64,000 nucleotides of DNA from Desulfosporosinus acididurans (GCF_001029285.1 NZ_LDZY01000017.1:30557-94556); one strand, 5' to 3'; counted from the first letter of the stretch, positions 1-9,059 are shown. Notes: generated by a model from the letters alone, not told the origin. Numbers and translations are program-made.

Positions 1-817
1 TTTAGGAATATCCTATGTGAGCTTTAGAATCATTGGAACGCTAATTGAAATCAGAGATGGTTTAATCAAGGAGGTTAATCTGGGAAATTTCATTAGCTAC
101 GTTTTATTTTTCCCTACTCTTGCCTCAGGGCCCATTGACCGCTACCGCAGGTTTCTCTCGGATCTTCAAAGAACAATAACTCGGCAAGAGTATCTCATTC
201 ATTTTACCGAAGGTTTAGAATACATATTGCGTGGTTTTCTATATAAGTTTATCTTGGCTTATTTGATTAACCAATATATGATCATACCATTAAATCATAT
301 TCATAGTTTGTGGGCGACATTTCGTTATATGTATACTTACAGCGCTTATCTTTTCTTTGATTTTGCCGGTTACAGCGCCTTTGCTATCGGAGTGAGCCGC
401 TTTTTCTGCGTAAAAACACCTGAAAACTTTAAAGTCCCTTTTTGGTCCAAAAATATTAAAGACTTCTGGAACCGTTGGCATATCTCTTTGTCAATGTGGT
501 TCAGAGACTATATCTATATGCGCTTCGTTCTCGACAGTGCCAAAAAGAAACGTTTTAACAGTCGCTACACTACTTCCGCTCTTGGTTACCTCTTGCTTTT
601 TCTTATAATGGGAATTTGGCATGGAATCGAGTGGCATTACATTGTCTATGGTCTCTATATGGCTTTTCTCATGATCGTCTTTGAGTATCTGGAACGTTTC
701 AATAAAAAAAAGCATTTTTGGGGGGATGGGAAAGCTTGGGACATGCTGGCCCGATTGATTACCCTCCAGTTTACTTGTTTTGGCTTGCTAATTTTCTCCG
801 GACGCTTGCTTAAATAA
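1..817 (+). CDS. DltB-like MBOAT acyltransferase, 5' end outside window
   Basis: Membrane-bound O-acyltransferase of the DltB/AlgI type. Such proteins pass an acyl group (D-alanine in DltB) across the membrane to a cell-envelope acceptor. The frame is open to the left edge (from base 2), so the GTG at 17 is unlikely to be the real start. About 271 residues are visible; full-length family members are near 390-400. Seen directly: several hydrophobic segments, the family signature around FWNRWHISLSMWFRDY, and the catalytic-type histidine in MGIWHGIEWHYIVYGLYMA. No dltC or dltD follows, so a role in teichoic acid D-alanylation cannot be assumed; acylation of another polymer is possible. Confidence 0.85.
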   Translation, partial: LGISYVSFRIIGTLIEIRDGLIKEVNLGNFISYVLFFPTLASGPIDRYRRFLSDLQRTITRQEYLIHFTEGLEYILRGFLYKFILAYLINQYMIIPLNHIHSLWATFRYMYTYSAYLFFDFAGYSAFAIGVSRFFCVKTPENFKVPFWSKNIKDFWNRWHISLSMWFRDYIYMRFVLDSAKKKRFNSRYTTSALGYLLLFLIMGIWHGIEWHYIVYGLYMAFLMIVFEYLERFNKKKHFWGDGKAWDMLARLITLQFTCFGLLIFSGRLLK

Positions 818-879
818 TCCAGCATTTATCATAGCGACTATTTCTTCTTGAGCTCACTATTCCCGATTAACCTTGTATA

Positions 880-1354
880 TTAGGATTTTTCGATATCATA
901 TCCGAAAACGTCAGCTGAGTTGTTTAAAAGATCTTTAGACAAATCACAAGTCCCCCCAGCTTTTTCACTGTATCCGCCGCCTGCGCGCACAAACATGTTA
1001 ATCGACCAGACTTCTCCGGTAACAGCGTCAATTTTAGAGGAATAAATGGTTTTACCATCTGCCGACGTAAAACTGCCAAACCATGTATCCCGTTCCTTAA
1101 TAGGGAACAACTGCATCACAGAGGTATAGCCGCTCAAATCACTTCCGGTTATTTCTACAATTTTTGCCGCAATTTTATCAGCGGCCTGCTCTTTTGTTAT
1201 GTCTTTAGCAGATGGTGTATAAACTTTACTAACTTCTGCTGCTTTTTTGGCATCCATTCCCTTGGTTTCAATAGGGGCCGAGTCCGTAATAGAAAACACA
1301 CGCCGTGAATTCGTTAATAGGATGTTCGTCCTCCACAATAAGTATCCTTGCCAT
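880..1354 (-). pseudogene. Deletion chimera: response-regulator N-terminus joined to a PepSY-like C-terminal fragment
   Basis: A GAGGTGAT ribosome site precedes an ATG at 1354 that reads MARILIVEDEHPINE, the first beta strand and acidic pocket of a two-component receiver. After about 15 codons the receiver sequence stops and this frame ends 28 codons from the ATG. The rest of the region (about 1310 to 880) is open in another frame and encodes about 140 residues, including VWSINMFVRAGGGYSEKAGG, that look like the end of a secreted PepSY-type protein. That frame has only a TTG start (1338), without its own ribosome site and without a signal peptide. The simplest reading is an internal deletion that removed most of a response regulator, whatever lay between, and the beginning of the second gene. 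The PepSY-like assignment is tentative. Confidence 0.7.
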
Positions 1355-1475
1355 ATATATCACCTCATTTTGATTGTATTATAAATCTATTATAATGTTG
1401 TAAAGGAATGGACTGGTTGGGTCACTTACTTTTTCGAGAAGTTAGGGAGGTACTCCTTTTTTGTCTTAGATGTAA

Positions 1476-1506
1476 AAAGTCTCCCTCGGAATATGAGGGA
1501 GACTTT
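1476..1506 (-). terminator. Intrinsic terminator downstream of the GltS-like gene
   Basis: A perfect 12-bp inverted repeat (AAAGTCTCCCTC, 7-base loop, GAGGGAGACTTT). Read on the minus strand it is followed by a T-run, and it lies about 90 bp beyond the stop of the gltS-like gene. Confidence 0.75.
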
Positions 1507-1595
1507 AGCAACAAAATTGGCAATGAATTATTGATCCCGGTAAAGACTACCATGATTCTATATTCTTTGATATTTTCTATTGCCACGAAAAAAAG

Positions 1596-2723
1596 CTAAA
1601 GGAATAACTTAATAATGTATGGATTAAACACCGAAATAAGCCATGCACCCACTGGGGGGACAATGTATAAAACTATTGGAATAGCCCCTTCCTGTTCTCC
1701 AATACATTGAAGGGTAGACATAGTACTTGCTGGCATTCCTAAACTAAAACCGATTAACCCTGAAGCTACATAGGCGGCTAAGGCGTTTCTTTTGTAATAA
1801 CGGAAAACAAAATAAAAACTGAAAAACATCAGTATACAAGCCTGGAGGGCAAAAATTAAAATAGCGGCAGGATTAAGTTTCGCAAGCGCGGTGAGGTCCA
1901 TCGACATGAAAGATATAATTAAAAGCATGGATAAAGAAAAATTGCCAATAATATTTACCTTCGGTGATTGAATCGAAGATTTGCCTGTTAATTCAAACAA
2001 CTGTCGGATAATAAGCCCTGCAAGAAAAGCCCCCCCTGCCGGGTTTATCCACTTGCCAAACCCCAATTGTGTAGGGAGCAGACCCAGACATATAGTCAAT
2101 AAAAAAATCAAAAGATGTTGTAAGAATTCGTAAGGCTTAAACTCAATTGGTGTTATATTAGGCGATTCCAATTGGGTTCGCTTCTTTAATAAAATAAAAA
2201 GGCAGCCCCCTAAGAGCGTACCAAAAATGTTTCCAAACACCGAATAGCCATTAAACAGTCCAAGATAAGCATGCCCTCTTGATATTAGACTGGGAACCCC
2301 TTGGAGTATAGAAGCATCCCCCATCAAGCCCATTGATCCAAATATGACCGTTTGAAATGGATTGTAGCCGACAGCCTTACTAACCAATAAACTAACGACA
2401 TTCTGAAATAATGCTACAAAAATAACAATTCCCAAAAATAGGATTTGACCTTTGTAACCTTTTTTTAAAAAAGTACGATCTGTTCTTAGTCCAATTGAAG
2501 CAAAGAATCCGGCAACAAACACCGGGAGCATAGAATAATCCAAATTATATTTAACATGTCCAATACTTTTAAAGCAAAGAAAGAGGCCAGAAGCCAAAAT
2601 ACCTCCAATAAACGGAGCTGGGATGTACAACTTTCTTAACCAAATTATCTTACTCTGAAGGTAATAACCGAATAGCAAAAAAAGGCCTGCCGCTGTTATC
2701 GTTTGCATTGAGTTAAAATTCAT
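1596..2723 (-). CDS. GltS-like sodium/glutamate symporter family (ESS) protein
   Basis: A 375-residue polytopic membrane protein with about ten hydrophobic segments. It resembles the ESS/GltS family of sodium-dependent glutamate carriers in length and in the N-terminal pattern (YIPAPFIGGILASG). The family pore-loop motif GGHGT is not present: the corresponding stretch reads GSMGLMGDASILQG, and the second half has GFSLGMPASTMS. The substrate may therefore not be glutamate. It starts 12 bp after the stop of the upstream C_GCxxG_C_C gene, so the two are probably cotranscribed, and an intrinsic terminator follows it. Confidence 0.7.
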   Translation of the reverse strand: MNFNSMQTITAAGLFLLFGYYLQSKIIWLRKLYIPAPFIGGILASGLFLCFKSIGHVKYNLDYSMLPVFVAGFFASIGLRTDRTFLKKGYKGQILFLGIVIFVALFQNVVSLLVSKAVGYNPFQTVIFGSMGLMGDASILQGVPSLISRGHAYLGLFNGYSVFGNIFGTLLGGCLFILLKKRTQLESPNITPIEFKPYEFLQHLLIFLLTICLGLLPTQLGFGKWINPAGGAFLAGLIIRQLFELTGKSSIQSPKVNIIGNFSLSMLLIISFMSMDLTALAKLNPAAILIFALQACILMFFSFYFVFRYYKRNALAAYVASGLIGFSLGMPASTMSTLQCIGEQEGAIPIVLYIVPPVGAWLISVFNPYIIKLFL

Positions 2724-2735
2724 AAGACTAAACTC

Positions 2736-3209
2736 CTATATGTTAACAGATTTAATTGTATTAATTAACTCTTCATCATCCAACAATTTATCTGTTATCC
2801 AAGCCGCAACTTCTCCGGTTATTTTTACACAGTGAGCTTTGCGTTCAGGAGAATCAAAGACTAAATCTTTTGTAATGACTCGACAGCAAGTGCTTCTATA
2901 TAACTTTTTAATATGATCATGAAGATCAGCAGCAATAGGAAGCATTTTGCTATTCATTGGATTGCCATGATCTCGGCCGTAAGCCATACCTAAGGCCATT
3001 ACACCACCACTTATGGCTCCACAAACACAACCCGATTTTCCGATCCCGATCGGAAAGCCTGAAGCCAATCTGCTAATTGAAGGATCAAAAGGCCAGCCAA
3101 GCAACTCATTGAGAGTATGGATCACAGATTCAGAACAAAAAAACTCACCTCTCTGGAAGTATCCTTCCGCCTTTGTCCTTACATCATTAATAACTTTTTC
3201 TCTTTCCAT
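2736..3209 (-). CDS. C_GCxxG_C_C family redox protein
   Basis: A 157-residue cytoplasmic protein. The cysteine pattern is FFCSES near residue 25, GKSGCVCGAISGG near 60, paired cysteines in YRSTCCRV near 107 and a further cysteine in KAHCVKITGE near 124. This fits the C_GCxxG_C_C family, a group of putative redox-active or metal-binding proteins of anaerobes whose exact reaction is not settled. It is the first gene of a two-gene unit with the GltS-like symporter (12-bp gap), which suggests a link between redox state or a thiol compound and transport. That link is inference. Confidence 0.8.
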   Translation of the reverse strand: MEREKVINDVRTKAEGYFQRGEFFCSESVIHTLNELLGWPFDPSISRLASGFPIGIGKSGCVCGAISGGVMALGMAYGRDHGNPMNSKMLPIAADLHDHIKKLYRSTCCRVITKDLVFDSPERKAHCVKITGEVAAWITDKLLDDEELINTIKSVNI

Positions 3210-3301
3210 ATACTGCCTCCATCAATAATTAAGTAGTTATGCGCACAAATCACTATTATATTATATTATTGTAATCACAATAACTCAATTACCTTTTTAA
3301 C

Positions 3302-3347
3302 AAAAAAACCACTGTTTTCACTTTTATCGTGATACAGAGGTTTTTTT
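3302..3347. terminator. Bidirectional hairpin terminator
   Basis: Imperfect inverted repeat (AAAAAACC-CTG-TCAC, loop, GTGA-CAG-GGTTTTTT) in the gap between the pentapeptide-repeat gene and the C_GCxxG_C_C gene. It has an A-run on the left and a T-run on the right. Nothing else is evident in this roughly 240-bp gap. Confidence 0.55.
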
Positions 3348-3447
3348 AAAAAACTAAAAGCTTTGAGTTATTACCACAATATACCACTTCTCGACTGAGG
3401 ATATCTCCTCTCGAAACATGGAAATAATCAACTCCTTAAATTAAGGG

Positions 3448-4050
3448 TTATATAATTTTTACCCCTAAAATTTGTACTATATCAACTGCTTGCAAGGCGT
3501 TTATCTTTGCACCCTTGAGCTCACTGAACGTATCGGATAACGTAATACCCTCGATTAAACAATTTGATAGGTCAATTCCTTTTAGTGAAGTTTTAAAGAA
3601 ATCTGTTCTCTGAAAATCAACCGCTTTGAGGTTAACCTTTTTGAACTTTACCTCTGAAAGAAATGCTTCTTGAAAGTTACAATCACTAATCGTACAGTTT
3701 TCCCATACTGATAATGTGCAATTTGTGTAACGGAAGGAAGAATTAGATAACACTGCTTCTTTAAAATGGCTTTGGTTAAAATTGCTTCCACTGCCTTTAC
3801 ATTCTGATATTTGCGCTTTCTTCCAATAGCTATCTTCAAAATTACAATTTGAGAAATCGGAATTCATAAAATCTGAATCATAAAAGCTAGTACGTGAAAA
3901 ATTGCAATTAATAAATTGACACTTGACAAACTCTACCGACTCAAATTCAATCTTTGAAATATCAACATCTGTGAGAACATCATTGACAAAACTTACATTC
4001 TTAAGATAGTTATCATCTAACCTTGCATCTGAAATCGCTTTTTCCAACAT
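3448..4050 (-). CDS. Pentapeptide-repeat protein
   Basis: A 200-residue protein made largely of A(D/N)LXX-type pentapeptide repeats, for example CQFINCNFSRTSFYDSDF and CNFQEAFLSEVKFKKVNL. It should fold as a right-handed quadrilateral beta helix. The C-terminal tail (INALQAVDIVQILGVKI) resembles the end of Qnr/YjbI-like members. Some such proteins mimic DNA and protect gyrase; others have no known role. No signal peptide or membrane segment is visible, so it is probably cytoplasmic. It stands alone on the minus strand. Confidence 0.85.
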   Translation of the reverse strand: MLEKAISDARLDDNYLKNVSFVNDVLTDVDISKIEFESVEFVKCQFINCNFSRTSFYDSDFMNSDFSNCNFEDSYWKKAQISECKGSGSNFNQSHFKEAVLSNSSFRYTNCTLSVWENCTISDCNFQEAFLSEVKFKKVNLKAVDFQRTDFFKTSLKGIDLSNCLIEGITLSDTFSELKGAKINALQAVDIVQILGVKII

Positions 4051-4174
4051 AACAATTGCCTCTTATATCTTAATATCCGGAATATGAAATTTATCAAATT
4101 TCAATCCGCCTTCCTGCCCATTTCCAAGGAAGCTTCTTTTAACTGATGACTTGTAAACTCAGCACTTATACATG

Positions 4175-4930
4175 CTAGTTCTTAGTTGCTAAAAGTTCAT
4201 AACGATAAGTAGTTATATAATCATTTCCAAAAGGATAGTTGACTTTGCATTCACTTGATAAATTATTAAGCAGCTTAAAGATCTCTTCCCTATTGCTTTG
4301 GCTTGTTCCCATCCTGTCAAACCAGACTGGTAACTTATACTCTGATTGAAGCAACGATGCATGAACTATTGTCAGCGGCAAATCCTGTAATAATTGGTTC
4401 CATAATCGCGGTGAATAAGAATACTGATGAGAACTGTCTCTTAATAACTCAATACGATTAATTACCTTCTCAGATTCATCACCATCAACAACTGAGCAAT
4501 CAAGGATATATAACTTACCTCCAGGCTTCAATACTCTGCACATTTCACGAAGGGCATTTCGCACATCGGAAAAATGATGTACTGCAAACCTTGAGGCAAC
4601 AATATCAAATTGCCCGTCGGAAATATTTAAGTTGTGTACATTTTCTGTCCTAAAAGTTATATTACTTATACCGTCTTGAATTGAAGCAATTTTAGCTTCA
4701 GCTAACATTTCCGGGGTAATATCAATTGCTGTCACCTTTTTGGCAAATTTGGCTAGAGCGATCGCAGTATGACCTGCTCCTGTAGCAACATCCAACACGT
4801 CGTCATTAAAGTTAGGATCGATTAGCCCAATCATTCTATCCAAATCTTTCGGATTACCGTGGGTAGAACTCAATCGATATTCATATGCTCTTTGCCCAAA
4901 ATTTTTCTTAACCTCATTCGTATTATCCAT
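4175..4930 (-). CDS. Class I SAM-dependent methyltransferase
   Basis: A protein of about 251 residues with the Rossmann methyltransferase motif I VLDVATGAGHTAIAL, the acidic end of strand 2 (VTAIDITPEMLAEA) and motif ASRFAVHHFSDV. It is of the UbiE/Methyltransf_11 type and the acceptor is unknown. The ATG at 4930 is preferred over the in-frame ATG at 4942 because GGAGG lies 5 bases before 4930. A second methyltransferase and an XRE-cupin regulator lie upstream on the same strand, so the three may form one regulated group. Confidence 0.85.
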   Translation of the reverse strand: MDNTNEVKKNFGQRAYEYRLSSTHGNPKDLDRMIGLIDPNFNDDVLDVATGAGHTAIALAKFAKKVTAIDITPEMLAEAKIASIQDGISNITFRTENVHNLNISDGQFDIVASRFAVHHFSDVRNALREMCRVLKPGGKLYILDCSVVDGDESEKVINRIELLRDSSHQYSYSPRLWNQLLQDLPLTIVHASLLQSEYKLPVWFDRMGTSQSNREEIFKLLNNLSSECKVNYPFGNDYITTYRYELLATKN

Positions 4931-4999
4931 AGTAACCTCCATTCCGCCGCTGACGCAAGCAGCACAAATACTAATGTAATATTAAGTGTAACTTTACTC

Positions 5000-5806
5000 T
5001 CACTTGTGAGCAATCAAATAAATGCGATTAAACACAATTGGCACCATGCCATCTTCCCTAGCCTGCTCACTGAGGGCTTCTCTAAAAAGCTCTCTGAACT
5101 TCTCTACGTAATCCAACGATAACGACACTTGATAATAATCCTGGTTTAAGTACCCATTTTCTGCTCCTGATTGATAAATCTGAAATGCTTTATTTACACT
5201 ATAAAGAGTTTCTTCCTGCACAATCTGACAATGACTAACTCTAAAACCATTACGTTCAAATAGTCTTGCATAGTCCTTAGCGTCTTCCAAGAAAAGCCAA
5301 GGACTTCTGTAGTCAGAAAATACCCCACTTGTTACGGGGTTGCTCCGAATCTTCTCCTCCGCTGCCACAAAGTTGGTACAAAAATTTCTAGTTGCAGGTG
5401 CCTGGATACCCATGCGACCACCTTGCTTCAGAGCTTTGAAACATCGTTTTAAAACTACATCAGGATCTCTAAACCATTGGAAAGCGGAATTAGAGAAAAT
5501 TACATCAAATTCTGAACTGAATTCAAAATCAGCAGCATCTCGTACAGCAAAAGTTACATTGTCAGATGCTGTTCCGCTTTGGCGGGCTTTCTCAATCATG
5601 CCCGGTGCCACATCGATTCCAACCACTCGCCCCTTGGTCATCTTGGCAATCTCCGTTGATATATTGCCAGGCCCACATCCCAAATCAAGAACATCATCGC
5701 CATTTTTAATAGACAATAGATCCAGTAGAACTTTGGAAGCTGACTTTTGTACGAGAGCCGTTTTTTCATAAACATCTGCTGCTTTACTAAAATTAATTCT
5801 AGACAT
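5000..5806 (-). CDS. Class I SAM-dependent methyltransferase, trans-aconitate methyltransferase-like
   Basis: A 268-residue protein opening with FSKAADVYEKTALVQKSAS and carrying motif I VLDLGCGPGNISTEIA, strand-2 acid VVGIDVAPGMIEKARQ and post-motif FSNSAFQWFRDP. This arrangement is typical of the Tam/juvenile-hormone-acid methyltransferase-like group that methylates small carboxylic acids. The actual substrate cannot be read from sequence. A GAGGGGAT ribosome site precedes the ATG. It lies between the XRE-cupin regulator (upstream) and another methyltransferase (downstream), all on the minus strand. Confidence 0.85.
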   Translation of the reverse strand: MSRINFSKAADVYEKTALVQKSASKVLLDLLSIKNGDDVLDLGCGPGNISTEIAKMTKGRVVGIDVAPGMIEKARQSGTASDNVTFAVRDAADFEFSSEFDVIFSNSAFQWFRDPDVVLKRCFKALKQGGRMGIQAPATRNFCTNFVAAEEKIRSNPVTSGVFSDYRSPWLFLEDAKDYARLFERNGFRVSHCQIVQEETLYSVNKAFQIYQSGAENGYLNQDYYQVSLSLDYVEKFRELFREALSEQAREDGMVPIVFNRIYLIAHK

Positions 5807-5929
5807 TTTATCCCCTCCCTAAATAGTGTTAAGAATGAAACTTTGTTTACCTGCAGGAAACAAAGCGGGCAAAAATAATGAACTAATTCTCCTTGCAAAC
5901 AGTATTCAATACTCTTGCAGATTAGCTTA

Positions 5930-6478
5930 TTAGAGGCTGAGAATCGAAATATAGGTAACCTTCTCTCCTTGCATCGGGATTGCGCCATGTGGTACATCAG
6001 CATAAAAGTACAGCGAATCTCCAGCTTCCACAAAATATTCTTCATTTCCATATACATACTTCATTTTACCGGTTAGAACATAAATAAATTCTTGCCCAGG
6101 ATGGTCATAAAGCTTAAGCTCATGACTAACTTGGTTATCTATTGTAACTAGTATTGGTTCAAACTTTTGCTGTGGAAAACCCTGCACGAGACTTTCCATC
6201 ATTTGACCGTCAACTTTACTCATAGGTCTTTGCGATTTCTGATTCCCTCGCACAATTTCAATATGCCGTGCTTCAGCAGCTCTAAAAAGCTCACTTAAAG
6301 AAACATCAAGGGCACGGGTTATTCTCATCAAAGTACTAAGGGGCGGCGACACCTTATTGTTCTCAATTTTAGACAATAGACTTTTAGTAAAACCAGTACG
6401 CTTCGCTAATTCGTCCAATGTCAACTGTTTTTCCAGCCGAACTTGTTTTAGTTGTTTGCTAATAAATAAATCTTCCAT
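5930..6478 (-). CDS. XRE-family regulator with C-terminal cupin domain
   Basis: About 182 residues. An N-terminal helix-turn-helix (residues about 8-62, LTLDELAKRTGFTKSLLSKI) is followed by a cupin sensor domain (about 105-182, including HPGQEFIYVLTGKMKYVYG and VPHGAIPM). The family senses small molecules and usually represses neighbouring genes, in some cases for amino-acid or polyamine metabolism. The ATG at 6478 is preferred to the GTG at 6487, which sits too close to the AAGGA site. It is the likely regulator of the two methyltransferase genes downstream on the same strand. Confidence 0.85.
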   Translation of the reverse strand: MEDLFISKQLKQVRLEKQLTLDELAKRTGFTKSLLSKIENNKVSPPLSTLMRITRALDVSLSELFRAAEARHIEIVRGNQKSQRPMSKVDGQMMESLVQGFPQQKFEPILVTIDNQVSHELKLYDHPGQEFIYVLTGKMKYVYGNEEYFVEAGDSLYFYADVPHGAIPMQGEKVTYISILSL

Positions 6479-6657
6479 AACTGTCACTATCCTTAAACGT
6501 CTCTAAATCAAGATTCATATGACTATTCCAATTGTTTACTTTACAGAAACATTATATCCTTGCAGTCAACTCATTGTCAATACATTATTTCGCATAAGAT
6601 AATTGACTCTCCTTATAGTCAAACTGCTGCTTGAAATCAGAGAAAAGAATTCATAAA

Positions 6658-6834
6658 GTGAACTCGTTCGGCCAAAGCTGAACATCGGGGCTTCAGATAC
6701 AATAATGTCCAGTGGACATTATTGCAGCCGCCTTTCCCAAAAGGAATACTTAGCGGCGAAAGAGGACTCTACCCCACTTGAAGTTAACGACGGACCCCCC
6801 ACTTATAGGAGTGGGGGGGCTTAAACTGGATCAA
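6658..6834 (+). repeat. Hairpin-ended interspersed repeat, copy A (full length)
   Basis: 177-bp member of a five-copy family in this window (others at 12174, 18074, 21655, 43147). The left end reads GTGAACTCGTTCGGCCAAAG and the right end TTAAACTGGATCAA. There is an internal 23-bp palindrome at 6701-6723 (AATAATGTCCA, one base, TGGACATTATT) and a C-rich/G-rich hairpin near the right end (CCCCCCACTT...GTGGGGG). No coding frame is conserved among copies. Terminal hairpins without terminal inverted repeats suggest a non-autonomous IS200/IS605-type element. It lies between the divergent XRE and EamA regions. Confidence 0.75.
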
Positions 6835-6848
6835 AAATGTATTTACCC

Positions 6849-7751
6849 TTAATGGCTCAAATGATGGTTTAAAGGATAGGGCTTTTTTAATTTATCTAAT
6901 TTAAGCAGCAAACCTCCGCATATAATAAGCAACCCTCCAAGCAGTTGTTCGCTAGTTAGTGTTTCTCCTAAAAGGAAACTAGCTAATAAGGTCGTTATTG
7001 CAGGTTCTATAGTGCTTAAGATAGAAGCTCGGCTTGCACCTAAAAGGGATAGACCTTTTTGATAACAAAAAAGAGGAATGCCTGTACATAACATGGCTGT
7101 CCCAAGGCCTACAGTCCAAAGAGCCAACTGGGAGTGACACGAAATGACATTGATTGGAGGATAAATAGCAATAGTAGCAAATAAACAAATGATGGTTGTA
7201 CAAACGGATACGGTAAATGGACTCGACTTTTCGGAAAGATACTGACCATTGATATTGTATAGAGCATAAAATAGGGCGGATACAACAGCATAAAAAAGGC
7301 CCGACATACTGATTTTTTGCCCAGACATGTTTGTAACATCTATAACCAGCAAGCAACCGAAAAAGGCAATAAGCAAAGTTGCTCCCTTAACGAATGATAT
7401 TTTCTCTTTAAAAATTAAGGCAGACATAAGTACAACCATTAGAGGGTAAGTATAAAGCAATATATTTGTAATGATGACAGACATATGCTTAATGGATAAA
7501 AAATATGTATATGAGCATCCAAAAAAGAGAAAGCCCTGGAGGGCTAATTGGATAAAAGAAGATTTAGTTATTTTGAAGCCCTTTTTTCTACTGACAAATA
7601 GGATAAAAACCATTAAGCTGCTGGCTATGAAAAATCGCGAGAATAACATGACATCTATGGTTAGACCCATGTTAAACCCCCATTTTATGAATATGGGTAA
7701 AGCACCATAGCCTATAGCAGCTAAAATAATTAACAGATAGCCATTTAGCAT
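6849..7751 (-). CDS. EamA/DMT family transporter
   Basis: A 300-residue protein with ten hydrophobic helices in two tandem EamA repeats (residues about 5-135 and 150-285), the drug/metabolite transporter layout. The second half carries the helix pattern ASILSTIEPAITTLLASFLL, typical of the family. Members export amino acids, metabolites or drugs; the substrate cannot be inferred here. It is preceded by GGGAGAAGTG and stands as a single gene on the minus strand. Repeat copy A abuts its 3' end. Confidence 0.85.
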   Translation of the reverse strand: MLNGYLLIILAAIGYGALPIFIKWGFNMGLTIDVMLFSRFFIASSLMVFILFVSRKKGFKITKSSFIQLALQGFLFFGCSYTYFLSIKHMSVIITNILLYTYPLMVVLMSALIFKEKISFVKGATLLIAFFGCLLVIDVTNMSGQKISMSGLFYAVVSALFYALYNINGQYLSEKSSPFTVSVCTTIICLFATIAIYPPINVISCHSQLALWTVGLGTAMLCTGIPLFCYQKGLSLLGASRASILSTIEPAITTLLASFLLGETLTSEQLLGGLLIICGGLLLKLDKLKKPYPLNHHLSH

Positions 7752-7903
7752 TTCATTGTTTCACTTCTCCCAACACATTTTACACGATACTTAAAATTAT
7801 AAGTAACGAGCCGACTATTTACCAATACCTAATGATTATATCGGGTATACACAAAATATTAGTAAGTTTACGTGCAGCAAAAAAGTGAAAACCAGAAATG
7901 CTA

Positions 7904-8821
7904 TTATGCTTTCCCACTCAAATAAGACGCAACTTGAATCCCGGCAATTGCTCCGTCAGAAACGGCTGTAGCTATTTGTCTCACCTGCTTTTTACATATA
8001 TCGCCCACAGCATAGACACCAGGGATATTAGTTTGCATTCTCTCATTTGCAACAATATATCCATTCTCTTTATTAACCGTAGGATACATTAGTGAATTAG
8101 GTGTTGACCCGGCATAGATAAACACATAACTATTCGCAGCTTCTATGATTTCAGTCTCATTAGTATTTATATCTGTAATCTCCAATTTTTCAATACTCAT
8201 ACTCCCTCTAATATTGGTAAGTCTGGAATGCAGACGAATTTTCATATTCAAAGTATTTTCTGCTTTTGATGTAAACTCTATTACGGCTCCTAATTTTTCC
8301 TCAAAATGGATGATGTTAACTTGTTTTGCCAACGTTGACAGAAACAAGGCTTCTTTTAAAGCACCATCCGAGCCACCCACAACAAAAATTTCCTTTTCCT
8401 TATATAGACTTAAATCATCTGACAAATTATAAGCTACTCCTTTACCAATAAATTCTTGCTCCCCTGGTATACCAAGAGATCTAGGAGTAGTACCGTTGGC
8501 AATAATCACTGATTTGGTTTGGTAAATACTTTTATTTGTTTCAATTTCTTTGATCTCCGCTTCAAAATTTACAGCAGTTACTTCCTCGAATTTAAAAACT
8601 ACCCCTGCTTTAATAGCTTGGTTATACATTCTCGTCGCAAAGGTCTTACCAGTTTCATTTTCTGTAATCCCAGAATAATGGGTAACGTTTGAGACTTGTC
8701 GGATAGTTCCACCCACTTGGTTTTTTTCTATAACCAATGTCTGCAGCCCTCTGCTAACAGCATAAATCGAGGCGCTAATACCTGCTGGGCCCGCACCTAT
8801 GATAATCAAATCATAAATCAT
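7904..8821 (-). CDS. Thioredoxin-reductase-like flavoprotein lacking the redox CxxC
   Basis: About 305 residues with the two-dinucleotide-domain fold of thioredoxin reductase. The FAD-binding GxGxxG motif is in LIIIGAGPAGISASIYA, and the C-terminal FAD motif is GVYAVGDICKKQVRQIATAV. Where TrxB has CATCDG this protein reads GVAYNLSDD, so it cannot be a disulfide reductase of the usual kind. The second nucleotide motif is GGSDGALKEA, and the arginines that hold the NADPH phosphate (HRR..R) are missing. It is more likely an electron-transfer flavoprotein such as a ferredoxin or flavodoxin reductase. ATG at 8821 is chosen from the GGGAG spacing. Confidence 0.8.
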   Translation of the reverse strand: MIYDLIIIGAGPAGISASIYAVSRGLQTLVIEKNQVGGTIRQVSNVTHYSGITENETGKTFATRMYNQAIKAGVVFKFEEVTAVNFEAEIKEIETNKSIYQTKSVIIANGTTPRSLGIPGEQEFIGKGVAYNLSDDLSLYKEKEIFVVGGSDGALKEALFLSTLAKQVNIIHFEEKLGAVIEFTSKAENTLNMKIRLHSRLTNIRGSMSIEKLEITDINTNETEIIEAANSYVFIYAGSTPNSLMYPTVNKENGYIVANERMQTNIPGVYAVGDICKKQVRQIATAVSDGAIAGIQVASYLSGKA

Positions 8822-8998
8822 AGTTTTCAACTCCCTTATTTTTACTTATTTTTCGGAATCACCGGCTCGATATTTTTGAATTCGATGTAAAAAATATTAA
8901 TGATCATTCTTATAAATTAGCTTTACCCCTTAAACTAAAATACTATTCTTCCGTAAGAGTAAACCGAAAACACCACCTATGGATTCCGTTGCTGAAAA

Positions 8999-9030
8999 GA
9001 TGCCGCCCCATTTCAGTATAGGGCGGCATC
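8999..9030 (-). terminator. Intrinsic terminator of the NimA-like gene
   Basis: A perfect 10-bp GC-rich inverted repeat (GATGCCGCCC / GGGCGGCATC). Read on the minus strand it is followed by TTTTC, and it lies 30 bp beyond the flavoprotein stop codon. Confidence 0.8.
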
Positions 9031-9059
9031 AGTAAAATAATTGGAAGCAGACAAGCTTA

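Noticed and set aside
1408..1599. 63-codon plus-strand frame
   Set aside because: It contains the gltS terminator hairpin, has no convincing ribosome site and its composition is not protein-like.
6701..6723. The 23-bp palindrome AATAATGTCCA/TGGACATTATT as a regulator operator
   Set aside because: It occurs only inside full-length copies of the hairpin-ended repeat (also 18189 and 43189), so it is part of that element rather than a gene-specific operator.
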